64,000 bases of DNA from Campylobacter sp. MG1 (GCF_026616895.1 NZ_JANYME010000004.1:1-64000); one strand, 5' to 3'; numbered from the stretch's first letter, positions 1-7,748 are shown. A program made the numbers and translations. Notes: a model not told the origin generated them from the sequence alone.

Positions 1-59
1 CAAAACACTTTAATAATAACTACAATGTAAATTTAGGGTTTGCTTATAATTTTTAATCT

Positions 60-100
60 AATTACCCCTTACTTATTATCATAATGAGAAGGGGGTAATT
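60..100. terminator. Extended hairpin, likely terminator of an upstream gene
   Basis: The arms AATTACCCCTT and AAGGGGGTAATT pair with one bulged G. The interior contains a second short pairing, ATTAT with ATAAT, so most of the 41 bases can fold into one long stem. No clear T-run follows on either strand. It could therefore be a terminator of a gene left of the window or a protein-binding palindrome. Confidence 0.5.
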
Positions 101-322
101 ATAAATGTTTGATAAGTGTAAAAGTAACTATATAAATAATTTTAAATTAAGAAATATAAAATATTTTAGTATTTGTCTAATTTTTATAATTCAATTTATA
201 TTTAAATTAAATTTAAATCCATAAATATTTACATATTGTTTTATCAAAATCATATATTTAATAAAAAATACAATTAAAACATATATAATTTTAAAATTAA
301 TTATTTAGTTAATTTATTTAAG

Positions 323-352
323 TATAATTTAATAATTACTTTATTTAAGGAG
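323..352 (+). promoter_or_regulatory. Promoter -10 and RBS of the psr-like operon
   Basis: A perfect TATAAT at 323-328 is followed by AAGGAG at 347-352, six bases before the ATG at 358. No good -35 hexamer is visible, which is normal for Campylobacter sigma-70 promoters. Confidence 0.6.
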
Positions 353-357
353 TATTA

Positions 358-2616
358 ATGCAAAGAAGGGAATTTTTAAAAGGCTCTGCATTTTTAGGTT
401 CATTGGCCTGTATTAATCCAGTTTTGAGTGCTAATGCCTTTACAAACGGGGATAAAAAAAGTGTTTTTTCGGTTTGCGAGATGTGTTCTACTCGCTGTCC
501 TATTGAAATAAGCGTTAAAGACAATAAAGGTGTATTTATTAATGGTAATCCAAAATTTAGCACAAATAAAACTAGCGTATGTGCAAGGGGTGGAGCAGGA
601 ATTAATCAATTATATGATAAAAACCGCCTTATTAAGCCTTTAATTCGTGTAGGTAAGCGTGGGGAAAACAAATGGCGTGAAGCTAGTTGGGACGAAGCTT
701 TAAACCTAGTTGCAACAAAGTTAAATGAAATAAAAGAAAAGCACGGAGCTAGTAGCGTAATATTTACAAGCAAAGCCGGAGAATCTCACACTCATATGAG
801 TAATTTTGCCTGTGCTTACGGCAGTCCTAATATATTTTCACATTATTCAAGCTGTCCGATTACTTATAATATGGTTTTAGAGCATACTTATGGCGGCGGC
901 TTATCAAGAGATTTTGCTAATGCAAAATATATTGTAAATTTCGGACATAATTTATTTGAAGGTATAGTAATAAGTGATGCTAAAAAACTAGCTAAATTTG
1001 CAGCTGCAAGTGATACAAAACTACTTGTCCTTGAGCCTAGATTTAGCGTAGTTGCTGCTAAGGCTGATGAGTGGCTACCTATTAAGCCAGGAACTGATGT
1101 GGCGTTTTTAATGGCATTAATTCATATTTGGCTAAGAGATGAAAAATACGATAAAGAATTTGTAAATGAATATTGCATAGGACTTGATGAACTTAAAGCT
1201 AGTGTAAAAGATACAAGCCCTAAATGGCAAGAAAGTATCACTGGAATTAGTGCTGATACCATTGAGCGAATTGCCGATGAAATCTATAAAGCTGCTCCTA
1301 AAGTAGTAATTGATTGGGGACATAAAACCACTACTACTTATGCAGAATATCAACGCACAAGAGCTATTGCAATAGCAAACGCTTTAATGGGAAATTACGA
1401 GAAAAAAGGTGGCATTCACACTAGCAAAAATACAAATACTTTAAACAAAATCATAGGCGAAGATATTTTCCCTACTCTTGATAATCCTAGCAATGTTTTT
1501 AAGGTTCCTAACACTCCTAGAATTGATGGTGCAGGTGAAGATGGAAATAAAAATTATTTTGTATCCAGAAAACACGGAGTTTTAATGGATATTGCCCCTG
1601 CAATACTTAGCAAAAAGCCATATCCTATTAAAGCTTGGGTAAATACTAGGTTTAATCACTTAGTAAATGTAGCAAATGTAAATGAGAGTTTAAAGGCTAT
1701 AAATGAGCTAGATTTTATAGTAAGTATTGATATATATTTAAATGATTTTAGCAATTTAGCTGATGTGGTATTACCAGAAAGCTCATATTTAGAGCGAGAT
1801 GAGAGCATTTTAAGCGTAGGCAATGGCTATTATATGAGAAATAAAGCCGTAGAAGTTATAGGCGATACAAAAAGTGGTTTTGATATTTTTAGAAAACTAG
1901 CAAGTATGATGAAAATTGATGAGCTTTATACTTATACAACAATAGATGAGTATAGAATGCAACAAGCTAAAGGCAATGTAGATTTACTAGCAAATCTTAA
2001 AAAAGATGGCATAGTAACTTATAAAGTCCCTAGTCTTTATTTAAGAGAGCCAAAAACCATAAAAGAATTTGCTAAAACTTATCCGCAAATTAAAGATAAA
2101 ATTGATAGTAATGGCGAACTTAGTTCGCTAATTAACTTTAAGACACCTAGTAAAAAAATAGAGCTTTTCATAGAAAAAGTTGAAAACTTATTCCCAACTC
2201 ACGGCTGTTTAAATACAACTGATTATGATGTGTTTAAAAATCATGAATTTTGTCTAACAAGTGGCAAAACTCCAATTCATACAAACGCTCATACTCAAAA
2301 TATCCCAATTTTAAATGAATTAATGAGTGAAAGTCCTGTGTGGATAAATGAAACTAAGGCTAAAGAATTAGGCTTTAAAGATGGCGATTTAGTATATTTA
2401 GAAAATGAATTTGGCAAAATCCAAGTAAAACTTATGCTAACTCAAGGCATTCGTCCTGATACATTGTTTATTTATCACGGATTTGGTCGTAACACTCCAG
2501 CACTTAAAAACATTCACGAAATAGGTGCAAATGATAGCATAGTGCTAGGTTCAAGAAGTGGTTATGTTTGTAGCACAATGGTTACAAATATAGGCGTAGA
2601 TATTAAAAGGGCTTAA
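358..2616 (+). CDS. psrA: Polysulfide/thiosulfate reductase-like molybdopterin subunit
   Basis: This is the catalytic subunit of a membrane-bound molybdoenzyme of the PsrA/PhsA type (DMSO reductase family), 752 aa. The N-terminus carries a twin-arginine signal (RREFLKG at residues 3-9), so the protein should be exported folded to the periplasm. Cysteines 40, 43, 47 and 75 form the Cx2Cx3Cx27C site for a [4Fe-4S] cluster. Cys166 in HYSSCPITY lies where the molybdenum ligand is expected. The C-terminal third looks like a molydopterin-dinucleotide-binding domain. The FeS and NrfD-type genes follow at once, which is the Psr/Phs gene order. Sequence alone cannot say whether the electron acceptor is polysulfide, thiosulfate or tetrathionate. 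The start is supported by AAGGAG six bases upstream. Confidence 0.88.
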   Translation: MQRREFLKGSAFLGSLACINPVLSANAFTNGDKKSVFSVCEMCSTRCPIEISVKDNKGVFINGNPKFSTNKTSVCARGGAGINQLYDKNRLIKPLIRVGKRGENKWREASWDEALNLVATKLNEIKEKHGASSVIFTSKAGESHTHMSNFACAYGSPNIFSHYSSCPITYNMVLEHTYGGGLSRDFANAKYIVNFGHNLFEGIVISDAKKLAKFAAASDTKLLVLEPRFSVVAAKADEWLPIKPGTDVAFLMALIHIWLRDEKYDKEFVNEYCIGLDELKASVKDTSPKWQESITGISADTIERIADEIYKAAPKVVIDWGHKTTTTYAEYQRTRAIAIANALMGNYEKKGGIHTSKNTNTLNKIIGEDIFPTLDNPSNVFKVPNTPRIDGAGEDGNKNYFVSRKHGVLMDIAPAILSKKPYPIKAWVNTRFNHLVNVANVNESLKAINELDFIVSIDIYLNDFSNLADVVLPESSYLERDESILSVGNGYYMRNKAVEVIGDTKSGFDIFRKLASMMKIDELYTYTTIDEYRMQQAKGNVDLLANLKKDGIVTYKVPSLYLREPKTIKEFAKTYPQIKDKIDSNGELSSLINFKTPSKKIELFIEKVENLFPTHGCLNTTDYDVFKNHEFCLTSGKTPIHTNAHTQNIPILNELMSESPVWINETKAKELGFKDGDLVYLENEFGKIQVKLMLTQGIRPDTLFIYHGFGRNTPALKNIHEIGANDSIVLGSRSGYVCSTMVTNIGVDIKRA

Positions 2617-2618
2617 AG

Positions 2619-3185
2619 ATGAAAAAGTTTGTAATGATTCACGATGAAAATTTATGTATAGGTTGTCAGGCTTGTAGCGTAGCTTGTAAAAACGAAAATC
2701 AAATTCCAAGTGGGGTTTTTAGAGTGCAAGTTCATGCGAAAATGAAGGGAGTTTTTCCAAATCTTCAAACAGATTTTACAAGGGCAAGTTGTGTAATGTG
2801 CGAAGATAGCCCGTGTGTAAGCGTATGTCCTACGGGAGCTAGTTTTAAACTAGCAAATGGAATAACATTAATTGATGAAAATTTATGCGTATCTTGCAAA
2901 TACTGCATATTAGCCTGTCCTTATAATGCAAGATTTCTTAATCCTATCACAAAAGCAATTGATAAATGCACTTTTTGTTATCCAAATAGAGTAAGCGATG
3001 GTTTAACCCCTGCTTGTGTTAGCGTATGTCCTACTGATGCACTAATTTTTGGGGATATAAATGATAACAATTCAGAAGTTAATAAAGTCTTAGCAAGTAA
3101 AAGCGTTGAATATCCTAAAGCTCATTTAGGCACTAAACCAAAACTAGGTTTTATAAAAAATACAAAAGGAGGACGCTATGAATAA
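2619..3185 (+). CDS. psrB: Psr-type 4Fe-4S ferredoxin subunit
   Basis: This 188-aa protein passes electrons between the membrane anchor and the catalytic subunit. It has the four cysteine clusters of the DMSO reductase B-subunit family. CIGCQACSVAC is near residue 14, CVMCEDSPCVSVCP near 62, CVSCKYCILACP near 93, and CTFCYPN plus CVSVCP near 117-142. Together these would hold four [4Fe-4S] centres. It has no Tat signal of its own, so it probably travels with the catalytic subunit. It starts two bases after the upstream stop and overlaps the next gene by 8 bp, so one transcript is likely. Confidence 0.9.
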   Translation: MKKFVMIHDENLCIGCQACSVACKNENQIPSGVFRVQVHAKMKGVFPNLQTDFTRASCVMCEDSPCVSVCPTGASFKLANGITLIDENLCVSCKYCILACPYNARFLNPITKAIDKCTFCYPNRVSDGLTPACVSVCPTDALIFGDINDNNSEVNKVLASKSVEYPKAHLGTKPKLGFIKNTKGGRYE

Positions 3186-4140
3186 TATGGCAGGAAGCTT
3201 AATGCAATATAATGAGATTTATTGGCCTTGGCCTATTGCACTATATTTGTTTTTAGCAGGGCTTAGTGCTGGGTGTTTAATGGTTTCATTAATAGTAAAA
3301 TTTAATAGATTTACACATAATACTAATAGTATTTGGGACGCAACGATTAAAGCAGGAGCGTTAATTTCTCCACTTGCTATTAGCTTGGGGCTTTTGCTTT
3401 TAATAATTGATTTAGGCAAACCGCTTACATTTTATTTATTGCTAATAAAATACAATTTTACTTCGGTTATGACTTTAGGTGTTTTATTTTTATTAGTTTA
3501 TACACCTTTAGCATTTTTATACGCATTAATCATTTTTGAGCGTGAAATAGGGCTTTATTTTAGGTTCTTAATTCCTATTACAAATTCCATAAGAAAAATG
3601 GCTAATTTTGCAAAGATGATTGAATATGTATTGTTTTTCTTAGCTTTATGTGTTGGTGCTTATACTGGGTTTTTATTAAGTGCGATTTCTAAAATCCCTT
3701 TATGGAATACTCCTATTTTACCATTGCTTTTTGTGGTTTCTGCGTTTTCTTGTGGAATAGCTGCAAATATACTTGTGGGAATTTTATTTTTTAAAGCTCA
3801 TTTAAATAAAGAAAACATAAAGTATTTATTAGTTTTAGATTTAAGAGCAATAATGCTTGAAATTCCTATCTTGCTTTTACTTTTTGTAGGAATGTATTAT
3901 AGCGGGGGCGAGAGTTTAATATCGCTTAAGGCTATATTTACTCATGAGTTTTATTCAAAATTATTTTGGTTTGGAGTGCTAGGAACAGGGCTTATTTTAC
4001 CTATTTTAATAGCCCTAACCGCACTTAAAAACCACGCCTATAAACCTGCATTCATAATAATAAACTCTCTTGCTGTGCTAGTTGGAGTAATAATGTTAAG
4101 ATTTTTTATCGTTTATGCAGGACAAGTTTGCATTAGCTAA
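3178..4140 (+). CDS. psrC: NrfD/PsrC-type membrane anchor
   Basis: This 320-aa polytopic membrane protein belongs to the NrfD/PsrC family and would exchange electrons with the quinone pool. It opens with EIYWPWPIALYLFLAGLSAG, typical of the family, and shows about eight to nine hydrophobic segments. The start at 3178 is supported by AAAGGAGGA at 3166-3174 and overlaps the FeS gene. The last ~198 bp of this gene occur again at 6591-6788 with about three mismatches, so its 3' end has been duplicated together with the following inverted repeats and lipoprotein gene. The complete copy is this one. Confidence 0.87.
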   Translation: MNNMAGSLMQYNEIYWPWPIALYLFLAGLSAGCLMVSLIVKFNRFTHNTNSIWDATIKAGALISPLAISLGLLLLIIDLGKPLTFYLLLIKYNFTSVMTLGVLFLLVYTPLAFLYALIIFEREIGLYFRFLIPITNSIRKMANFAKMIEYVLFFLALCVGAYTGFLLSAISKIPLWNTPILPLLFVVSAFSCGIAANILVGILFFKAHLNKENIKYLLVLDLRAIMLEIPILLLLFVGMYYSGGESLISLKAIFTHEFYSKLFWFGVLGTGLILPILIALTALKNHAYKPAFIIINSLAVLVGVIMLRFFIVYAGQVCIS

Positions 4141-4194
4141 AGGTTTTTCCTTTAGCTAATAATAGATTTTGGAATTTATCTAAGATAAATTCCA
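4133..4194. repeat. Double inverted repeat after psrC (copy 1 of 3), terminator
   Basis: Two palindromes lie back to back. TTAGCTAAAGG pairs with CCTTTAGCTAA across five T (4133-4159), and TGGAATTTATCT pairs with AGATAAATTCCA (4170-4194). The first contains the psrC stop codon. The pair would end psrC on one strand and the lipoprotein gene on the other. The same arrangement recurs at 6781-6842 and 7298-7359. Confidence 0.8.
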
Positions 4195-4202
4195 ATAAAA
4201 TT

Positions 4203-4607
4203 TTATGAACGTTCAATATACCAAGTATCATTTATTTTTATCAAATCCACGCGATTATCAAAACTTTCACCATTTTTGTATGTTACCAAAACTTTAACTG
4301 TAGCTGTGTCTTCAAATAGATATAATAATTTTGTTTTAACTGATTTGATACCACCCGTTTTTTTTATAAATTCTTCTTGTCTACTTTTTGCTTCATCTGC
4401 TGATTTATCTATGAAAGTTAAGAATTCTTGTCTTTCATTTTCTTGAATACACTTTGCGAATTGTTTCGCTTGATTTATTTCATTTGTATAAAGCATATCA
4501 AAACATTTTTTTGCTACTACTTCGGGAGCATCACCGGCTTTAGGAACATAATTCCCACAAGCTACAAACATTACAGCAACAGCTACAAAACTAAATAATT
4601 TTTTCAT
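4203..4607 (-). CDS. Small lipoprotein, paralog A (DUF4878-like)
   Basis: This 134-aa secreted lipoprotein has a signal peptide ending in a lipobox (MFVAC, Cys17). The mature part has the pattern APEVVAKKCFD, then a helical middle, then TKLLYLFEDTATVKVLVTYKNGE, and ends near DTWYIERS. That resembles the DUF4878/NTF2-like lipoprotein fold, whose role is unknown. Three paralogs follow at 6856, 7368 and 8032. It matches paralog B best at the N-terminus (GNYVPKAGD). The promoter just upstream carries a nine-G tract that may switch expression. RBS AAAGGAG is present. Confidence 0.75.
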   Translation of the reverse strand: MKKLFSFVAVAVMFVACGNYVPKAGDAPEVVAKKCFDMLYTNEINQAKQFAKCIQENERQEFLTFIDKSADEAKSRQEEFIKKTGGIKSVKTKLLYLFEDTATVKVLVTYKNGESFDNRVDLIKINDTWYIERS

Positions 4608-4690
4608 ATTTTCTCCTTTTGATTTGGTTTAAAGCCTAATGCTTTGCATTATGCTTTTTGTAAAATCAGTATAATACCCCCCCCCATTCT
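4608..4690 (-). promoter_or_regulatory. Poly-G promoter module of lipoprotein A
   Basis: Read on the minus strand, nine G (4677-4685) directly abut TATTATACT, which offers a -10 hexamer (TATTAT or TATACT). A leader follows that can fold AGCATAATGC against GCATTAGGCT, and then AAAGGAG before the ATG. The tract therefore sits in the promoter spacer, where length changes would alter promoter strength. The module is near-identical to those at 7749-7830 and 8413-8495. Confidence 0.65.
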
Positions 4691-4830
4691 TAAGTTTTAC
4701 TTAATTTATATTTAAATTATGAAAAATTTATTGTTTTTTGTTATGAGTTGTATTTGTTAAAGTTATAAATGCTTTTAGGTTTTGATTAATGAAATTCCTA
4801 TTTCAAATTCTTTGATATTTTCGATGAATT

Positions 4831-4863
4831 TCCTATTTGAAATTCTTAGAATTTCAAATAGGA
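4831..4863. terminator. Perfect 16-bp hairpin after the autotransporter remnant
   Basis: TCCTATTTGAAATTCT (4831-4846) is perfectly inverted at 4848-4863 around a single T. It lies just past the minus-strand stop of the decayed autotransporter, as its terminator would. Related copies of the motif (TTCCTATTT, AAATTC) recur at about 4790-4815 and 5088-5103. Confidence 0.6.
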
Positions 4864-4871
4864 ATTAGAAT

Positions 4872-5112
4872 TTAAAAGCTCTTTCTTAAAGTCATATTAA
4901 GTGAATAATCTACATTCAAATCACCAAAAAATGTCCTTTCAAACTCGGTCATTAGCCTTAAATTATTCGTGAAATTATAATTAAATGAAGCATTAGTTAG
5001 CATTCTTGCGCTTTTTTGCCTTCAATTTGTCTAATTATATTTAAATCTCTTATGGTTTTATCGCCATTTTTAGCTAAATTGTGAGTTGAAATTCCTATTT
5101 TAAATCCAGCCT
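4872..5112 (-). pseudogene. Autotransporter beta-barrel 3' fragment, frameshifted
   Basis: Translated on the minus strand, the end reads RMLTNASFNYNFTNNLRLM, then a short stretch, then DYSLNMTLRKSF and stop. This is the alternating pattern and terminal phenylalanine of an outer-membrane barrel. The preceding part, AGFKIGISTHNLAKNGDKT to RQIEGKK, is in another frame and joins it if one A is added to a six-A run near 5012-5018. No signal peptide or passenger remains, so this is the eroded tail of a larger surface protein. Family assignment rests on the barrel pattern only. Confidence 0.6.
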
Positions 5113-5240
5113 AAAATATAAAAATTATTATCTAATTTTGTAGGCAAGTACTTGCTAAAGACACTTAAAACCTGCTCATCACAACCAGTTTAATAACCTA
5201 AATCACAAGCTTTAACATAAAGTTCTTTTGCTTTTTAATT
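5110..5240 (-). pseudogene. Sel1/TPR-like repeat fragment
   Basis: The minus strand encodes KAKELYVKACDLGY, a stop, then TGCDEQ. This matches the spacing of a Sel1-like repeat (A-x-Y-x-KACDLG-x2-GC). It has no start and is broken by stops. A second Sel1-like fragment lies at 6454-6592, on the other side of the HEPN gene. The two may be parts of one gene split by an insertion or of two paralogs. Confidence 0.5.
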
Positions 5241-5512
5241 GATAAAAACTATTTTATCACTACCTAACATAATAAATTTCTAATTTTATAGGGTATTTTA
5301 TGGTGTTTGGTGTCTGTACTAGTATTAACAAATCAAATAAAAATTTATAAAATTTGACTTTTATTTTAGTAAATATTGTAATTTTTTTATAAATTCAAAA
5401 TTATAAATTTATCAAAATAACGCTTTTTAAAGATTTATGCTTTTATTTATATCTTTAAATGTCAATATATATTAAAAATTACAAATTTTAGACTTTGTTA
5501 AGTAAAAAAAAA

Positions 5513-5590
5513 TATAATCTTGTCCGATGAACGAAAGGGGTAGACTTCTGCCCCACTCTAAGTTTCAAACCGTGTTTATTTTCTACTTTA
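5513..5590. ncRNA. Possible small RNA or hairpin next to the HEPN gene
   Basis: This short stretch is clearly richer in GC than its surroundings. On the plus strand a TATAAT at 5513-5518 precedes a segment that folds GGGGTAGA against TCTGCCCC (5537-5554, one G-U pair) and contains GTTTCAAAC. On the minus strand the same hairpin lies just after the stop of the HEPN gene and could be its terminator. Either reading is possible. It has no coding potential that I can see. Confidence 0.35.
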
Positions 5591-5592
5591 TT

Positions 5593-6258
5593 TTATATAT
5601 TTAAAAATTGCTTAATATCCACATTTATCATATCTAAAACATCATCAAGAAAGACATTGATTTTATCTGGCATAATTCCTATTGTTGTGTTTTTGATATT
5701 TGTTGAAATACGCGGAAATACTTTGTCTGGATTGTTATTATTGATTTTTGTTTTTAACATATTTTCCCAGTGATAACTTCTGTTTCTAATATCAACAAGC
5801 AAACTTAAGATTATTTTCATCTTTTGCTGATTAGAAAGTTTTATTTTTTCGCCTTTGATATTTTTATAATAATTTATATTTAAAGAACAATATTTTTTAA
5901 AATCAATATTATCTATATTATCAAAAAACACAGAATGATTTAATCCACTTTGTTTTATAAGATAAACAACTTGTCCTAAAGTTAAATTTGATAAATATTG
6001 TTCGTGGTTAATACTATCATTGCCATATCTGTGTTGGATTATTTGAACTTGTTTTAAAATCTCATTATCTTGACTATTTATTATCCAATCTTTGGGCTGA
6101 TACATATCAAATATATTTCTAACGCATATTTCAATTGTTGCTATTTTAGGCGTAATTTTGCTTATGAATATTAAGTTGTCAAAATGTTCGTTTATGTTTT
6201 TATAGCAGGATAATCTTTTTGCTGAAATCAAATCTTTTAGGCTTAAATTATTTGCCAT
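5593..6258 (-). CDS. HEPN-domain Abi-like protein
   Basis: This 221-aa protein is mostly helical and carries R158-x4-H163 (RNRSYH) followed by WENMLK. That is the Rx4-6H active-site pattern of HEPN ribonucleases, as found in Abi-like families. The first half (KDLISAKRLSCYK, ATIEICVRN) also resembles Abi-like proteins. It probably cleaves RNA as a toxin or phage-defence effector, but this is inferred from the motif. The minus strand has TATAAT at 6281-6286 and AAGGAAG before the ATG. No protein antitoxin gene adjoins it. It sits between decayed genes inside a duplicated segment, which suggests transfer. Confidence 0.6.
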   Translation of the reverse strand: MANNLSLKDLISAKRLSCYKNINEHFDNLIFISKITPKIATIEICVRNIFDMYQPKDWIINSQDNEILKQVQIIQHRYGNDSINHEQYLSNLTLGQVVYLIKQSGLNHSVFFDNIDNIDFKKYCSLNINYYKNIKGEKIKLSNQQKMKIILSLLVDIRNRSYHWENMLKTKINNNNPDKVFPRISTNIKNTTIGIMPDKINVFLDDVLDMINVDIKQFLNI

Positions 6259-6590
6259 AACGCTTCCTTAGTTTTGGCATATTATATCTTAAAACAAGCA
6301 TTTAAAGTTTTTTATACAAACAAAAACATAAACTAAACTTAAAATATACGAAATTTATATAGATTAAAAAAGGTTCTTGGTTTTGTTTCAAATCAACAAA
6401 ACCAACAGCATCTAATGAAAAGTTTATGCTATTCAATTATTTTCTTATATTCATCACAAAGGTTTGAATATTACTCCATAATAAGGGTCTAAATCACAAG
6501 CTTTTTTAAAGTATTTTTTAGCTTTTGATAGGTCTTTTTTTACAGATACTCCGGATTTATACATAAACCCTAAGTGATAACAACTTTTAA
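6259..6590. other. Gap upstream of the HEPN gene
   Basis: It contains the HEPN promoter (minus-strand TATAAT at 6281-6286) and a Sel1-repeat fragment at its right end. The part between about 6300 and 6450 shows nothing recognisable. Confidence 0.5.
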
Positions 6591-6592
6591 CA
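6454..6592 (-). pseudogene. Sel1-repeat fragment
   Basis: The minus strand reads SCYHLGFMYKSGVSVKKDLS, then KAKKYFKKACDLDPYYG and soon a stop. This is one clear Sel1-like repeat (YHLGxMY...GV...D..KA..YF.KACDL). There is no start or signal peptide. The fragment ends exactly where the duplicated psrC tail begins, so the duplication junction cut through this gene. Confidence 0.6.
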
Positions 6593-6788
6593 TGAGTTTT
6601 ATTCAAAATTATTTTGGTTTGGAGTGTTAGGAACAGGGCTTATTTTACCTATTTTAATAGCCCTAACCGCACTTAAAAACCACGCCTATAAACCTGCATT
6701 CATAATAATAAACTCTCTTGCTGTGCTAGTTGGCGTAATAATGTTAAGATTTTTTATCGTTTATGCAGGGCAAGTTTGCATTAGCTAA
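6591..6788 (+). pseudogene. Duplicated 3' fragment of psrC
   Basis: Bases 6591-6788 repeat 3943-4140 with about three substitutions and no indels (constant offset 2648). They encode the last ~65 residues of the NrfD-type anchor up to its stop. There is no start, RBS or upstream part, so it is a non-functional copy carried by a segmental duplication. The similarity continues into the double inverted repeat and the lipoprotein gene that follows. Confidence 0.9.
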
Positions 6789-6842
6789 AGGTTTTTCCTT
6801 TAGCTAATAATAGATTTTGGAATTTATCTAAGATAAATTCCG
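6781..6842. repeat. Double inverted repeat (copy 2 of 3)
   Basis: It has the same two palindromes as 4133-4194, with one change at the outer end of the second stem (CCG instead of CCA). On the minus strand it would end lipoprotein B. Confidence 0.8.
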
Positions 6843-6855
6843 ATAAATTTTTAAA

Positions 6856-7269
6856 TTAAAATTTTAGTGGACGTTTAAAATACCAAGTATCATTTATTTT
6901 TATCAAATCCTCGTAATTATCAGAACTTTCACCATTTTTGAATGTTACCAAAACTTTAACTTCAGCTGTGTCTTCAAATAAAACTGATAATTTTGTTTCT
7001 AATGATTTGATACCACCCGTTTTTTCCATAAATTCTTCTTTTTTACTTTTTATGTTATCTGCTAAGTTATCTATATAAGTTAAGAATTCTTGTCTTTTAT
7101 TTTCTTGAATACACTTTGCGTATTGTTTCATTTGATTTATTTCAAATGTACTATACATATCAAGACATTTTTTTGCTACTACTTCGGGAGCATCACCGGC
7201 TTTAGGAACATAATTCCCACAAGCAACTAGCATAAAAGCAAAAACTAAAAAACTTAATAATTTTTTCAT
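6856..7269 (-). CDS. Small lipoprotein, paralog B (DUF4878-like)
   Basis: This 137-aa lipoprotein has a lipobox (MLVAC) and the family core APEVVAKKCLDM, with a C-terminal TWYFKRPLKF. Its N-terminal mature part (GNYVPKAGDAP) matches paralog A. Unlike the other three it has no poly-G promoter. Only ~28 bp separate it from the double inverted repeat behind paralog C, so its transcription probably depends on read-through from C or on a weak local promoter. RBS AAGGAG is present. Function unknown. Confidence 0.72.
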   Translation of the reverse strand: MKKLLSFLVFAFMLVACGNYVPKAGDAPEVVAKKCLDMYSTFEINQMKQYAKCIQENKRQEFLTYIDNLADNIKSKKEEFMEKTGGIKSLETKLSVLFEDTAEVKVLVTFKNGESSDNYEDLIKINDTWYFKRPLKF

Positions 7270-7297
7270 ATTTTCTCCTTAATTTTTCAAGTTTGAA

Positions 7298-7359
7298 TTA
7301 GCTAAAGGTTTTTCCTTTAGCTAATAATAGATTTTGGAATTTATCTAAGATAAATTCCA
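7298..7359. repeat. Double inverted repeat (copy 3 of 3)
   Basis: It has the same palindrome pair as at 4133 and 6781. About ten bases before it (CAAGTTTG, 7289-7296) also match the very end of psrC, so the copied unit here included only the last bases of that gene. It lies between lipoproteins C and B. Confidence 0.8.
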
Positions 7360-7367
7360 ATAAAATT

Positions 7368-7748
7368 TTATAAACGTTCAATATACCAAGTATCATTTAT
7401 TTTTATTAAATCCACGTTTTTATCAAGACTATCACCACTTTTGAATGTTGCCAAAAGTTTAACTCTAGCTCTGTCTTCAAATAAACCTAATAATTTTGTT
7501 TCTAATGATTTGGTACCATCCGGTATTTGATTACTTCTTACTTTTCTTTCCATAAATTCTATGAAATTTTTCTTTTCATCTTCTGATTCAAAACGAAAGC
7601 AGTTAGCAAATTTTTTCACTTCTCCTTTAGCAAGCTCATCAAAACATTTTTTTGCTACTACTTCGGGAGCTTCACCGGCTTTAGGAGCATCACTCCCACA
7701 AGCTACAAACATTACAGCAACAGCCACAAAACTTAATAATTTTTTCAT
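7368..7748 (-). CDS. Small lipoprotein, paralog C (DUF4878-like)
   Basis: This 126-aa lipoprotein has lipobox MFVAC and mature start GSDAPKAGEAPEVVAKKCFDE. It shares AKGEVKKFANCFRFESEDEK with paralog D, so C and D form one pair and A and B the other. The C-terminal VDLIKINDTWYIERL is close to A. The promoter upstream has a nine-G tract next to the -10. RBS AAGGAG is present. Function unknown; a surface or periplasmic anchoring role can only be guessed from the lipobox. Confidence 0.74.
   Translation of the reverse strand: MKKLLSFVAVAVMFVACGSDAPKAGEAPEVVAKKCFDELAKGEVKKFANCFRFESEDEKKNFIEFMERKVRSNQIPDGTKSLETKLLGLFEDRARVKLLATFKSGDSLDKNVDLIKINDTWYIERL

Larger units (their letters stand above)
1..357. 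other. Intergenic region upstream of the reductase operon
   Basis: No gene is visible in this very AT-rich stretch. It holds a strong hairpin near 60-100, which probably ends the gene to the left of the window, and the promoter and ribosome-binding site of the first operon at its right end. I see no RNA gene or repeat family in the rest. Confidence 0.7.
4691..5592. other. Accessory gap with decayed genes
   Basis: No intact gene lies here. On the minus strand it holds the eroded 3' end of an autotransporter (4872-5112) with its hairpin (4831-4863), and a Sel1-repeat fragment (about 5110-5240). A possible small RNA or terminator lies at 5513-5590. The remaining 5240-5510 is AT-rich with nothing I recognise. 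Confidence 0.6.

Noticed and set aside
5525-5560. Likeness of the CGAAAGGGG hairpin to Cas13 direct repeats
   Set aside because: Only about nine bases agree, there is one copy, no array and no Cas gene; kept only as a note to the HEPN finding.
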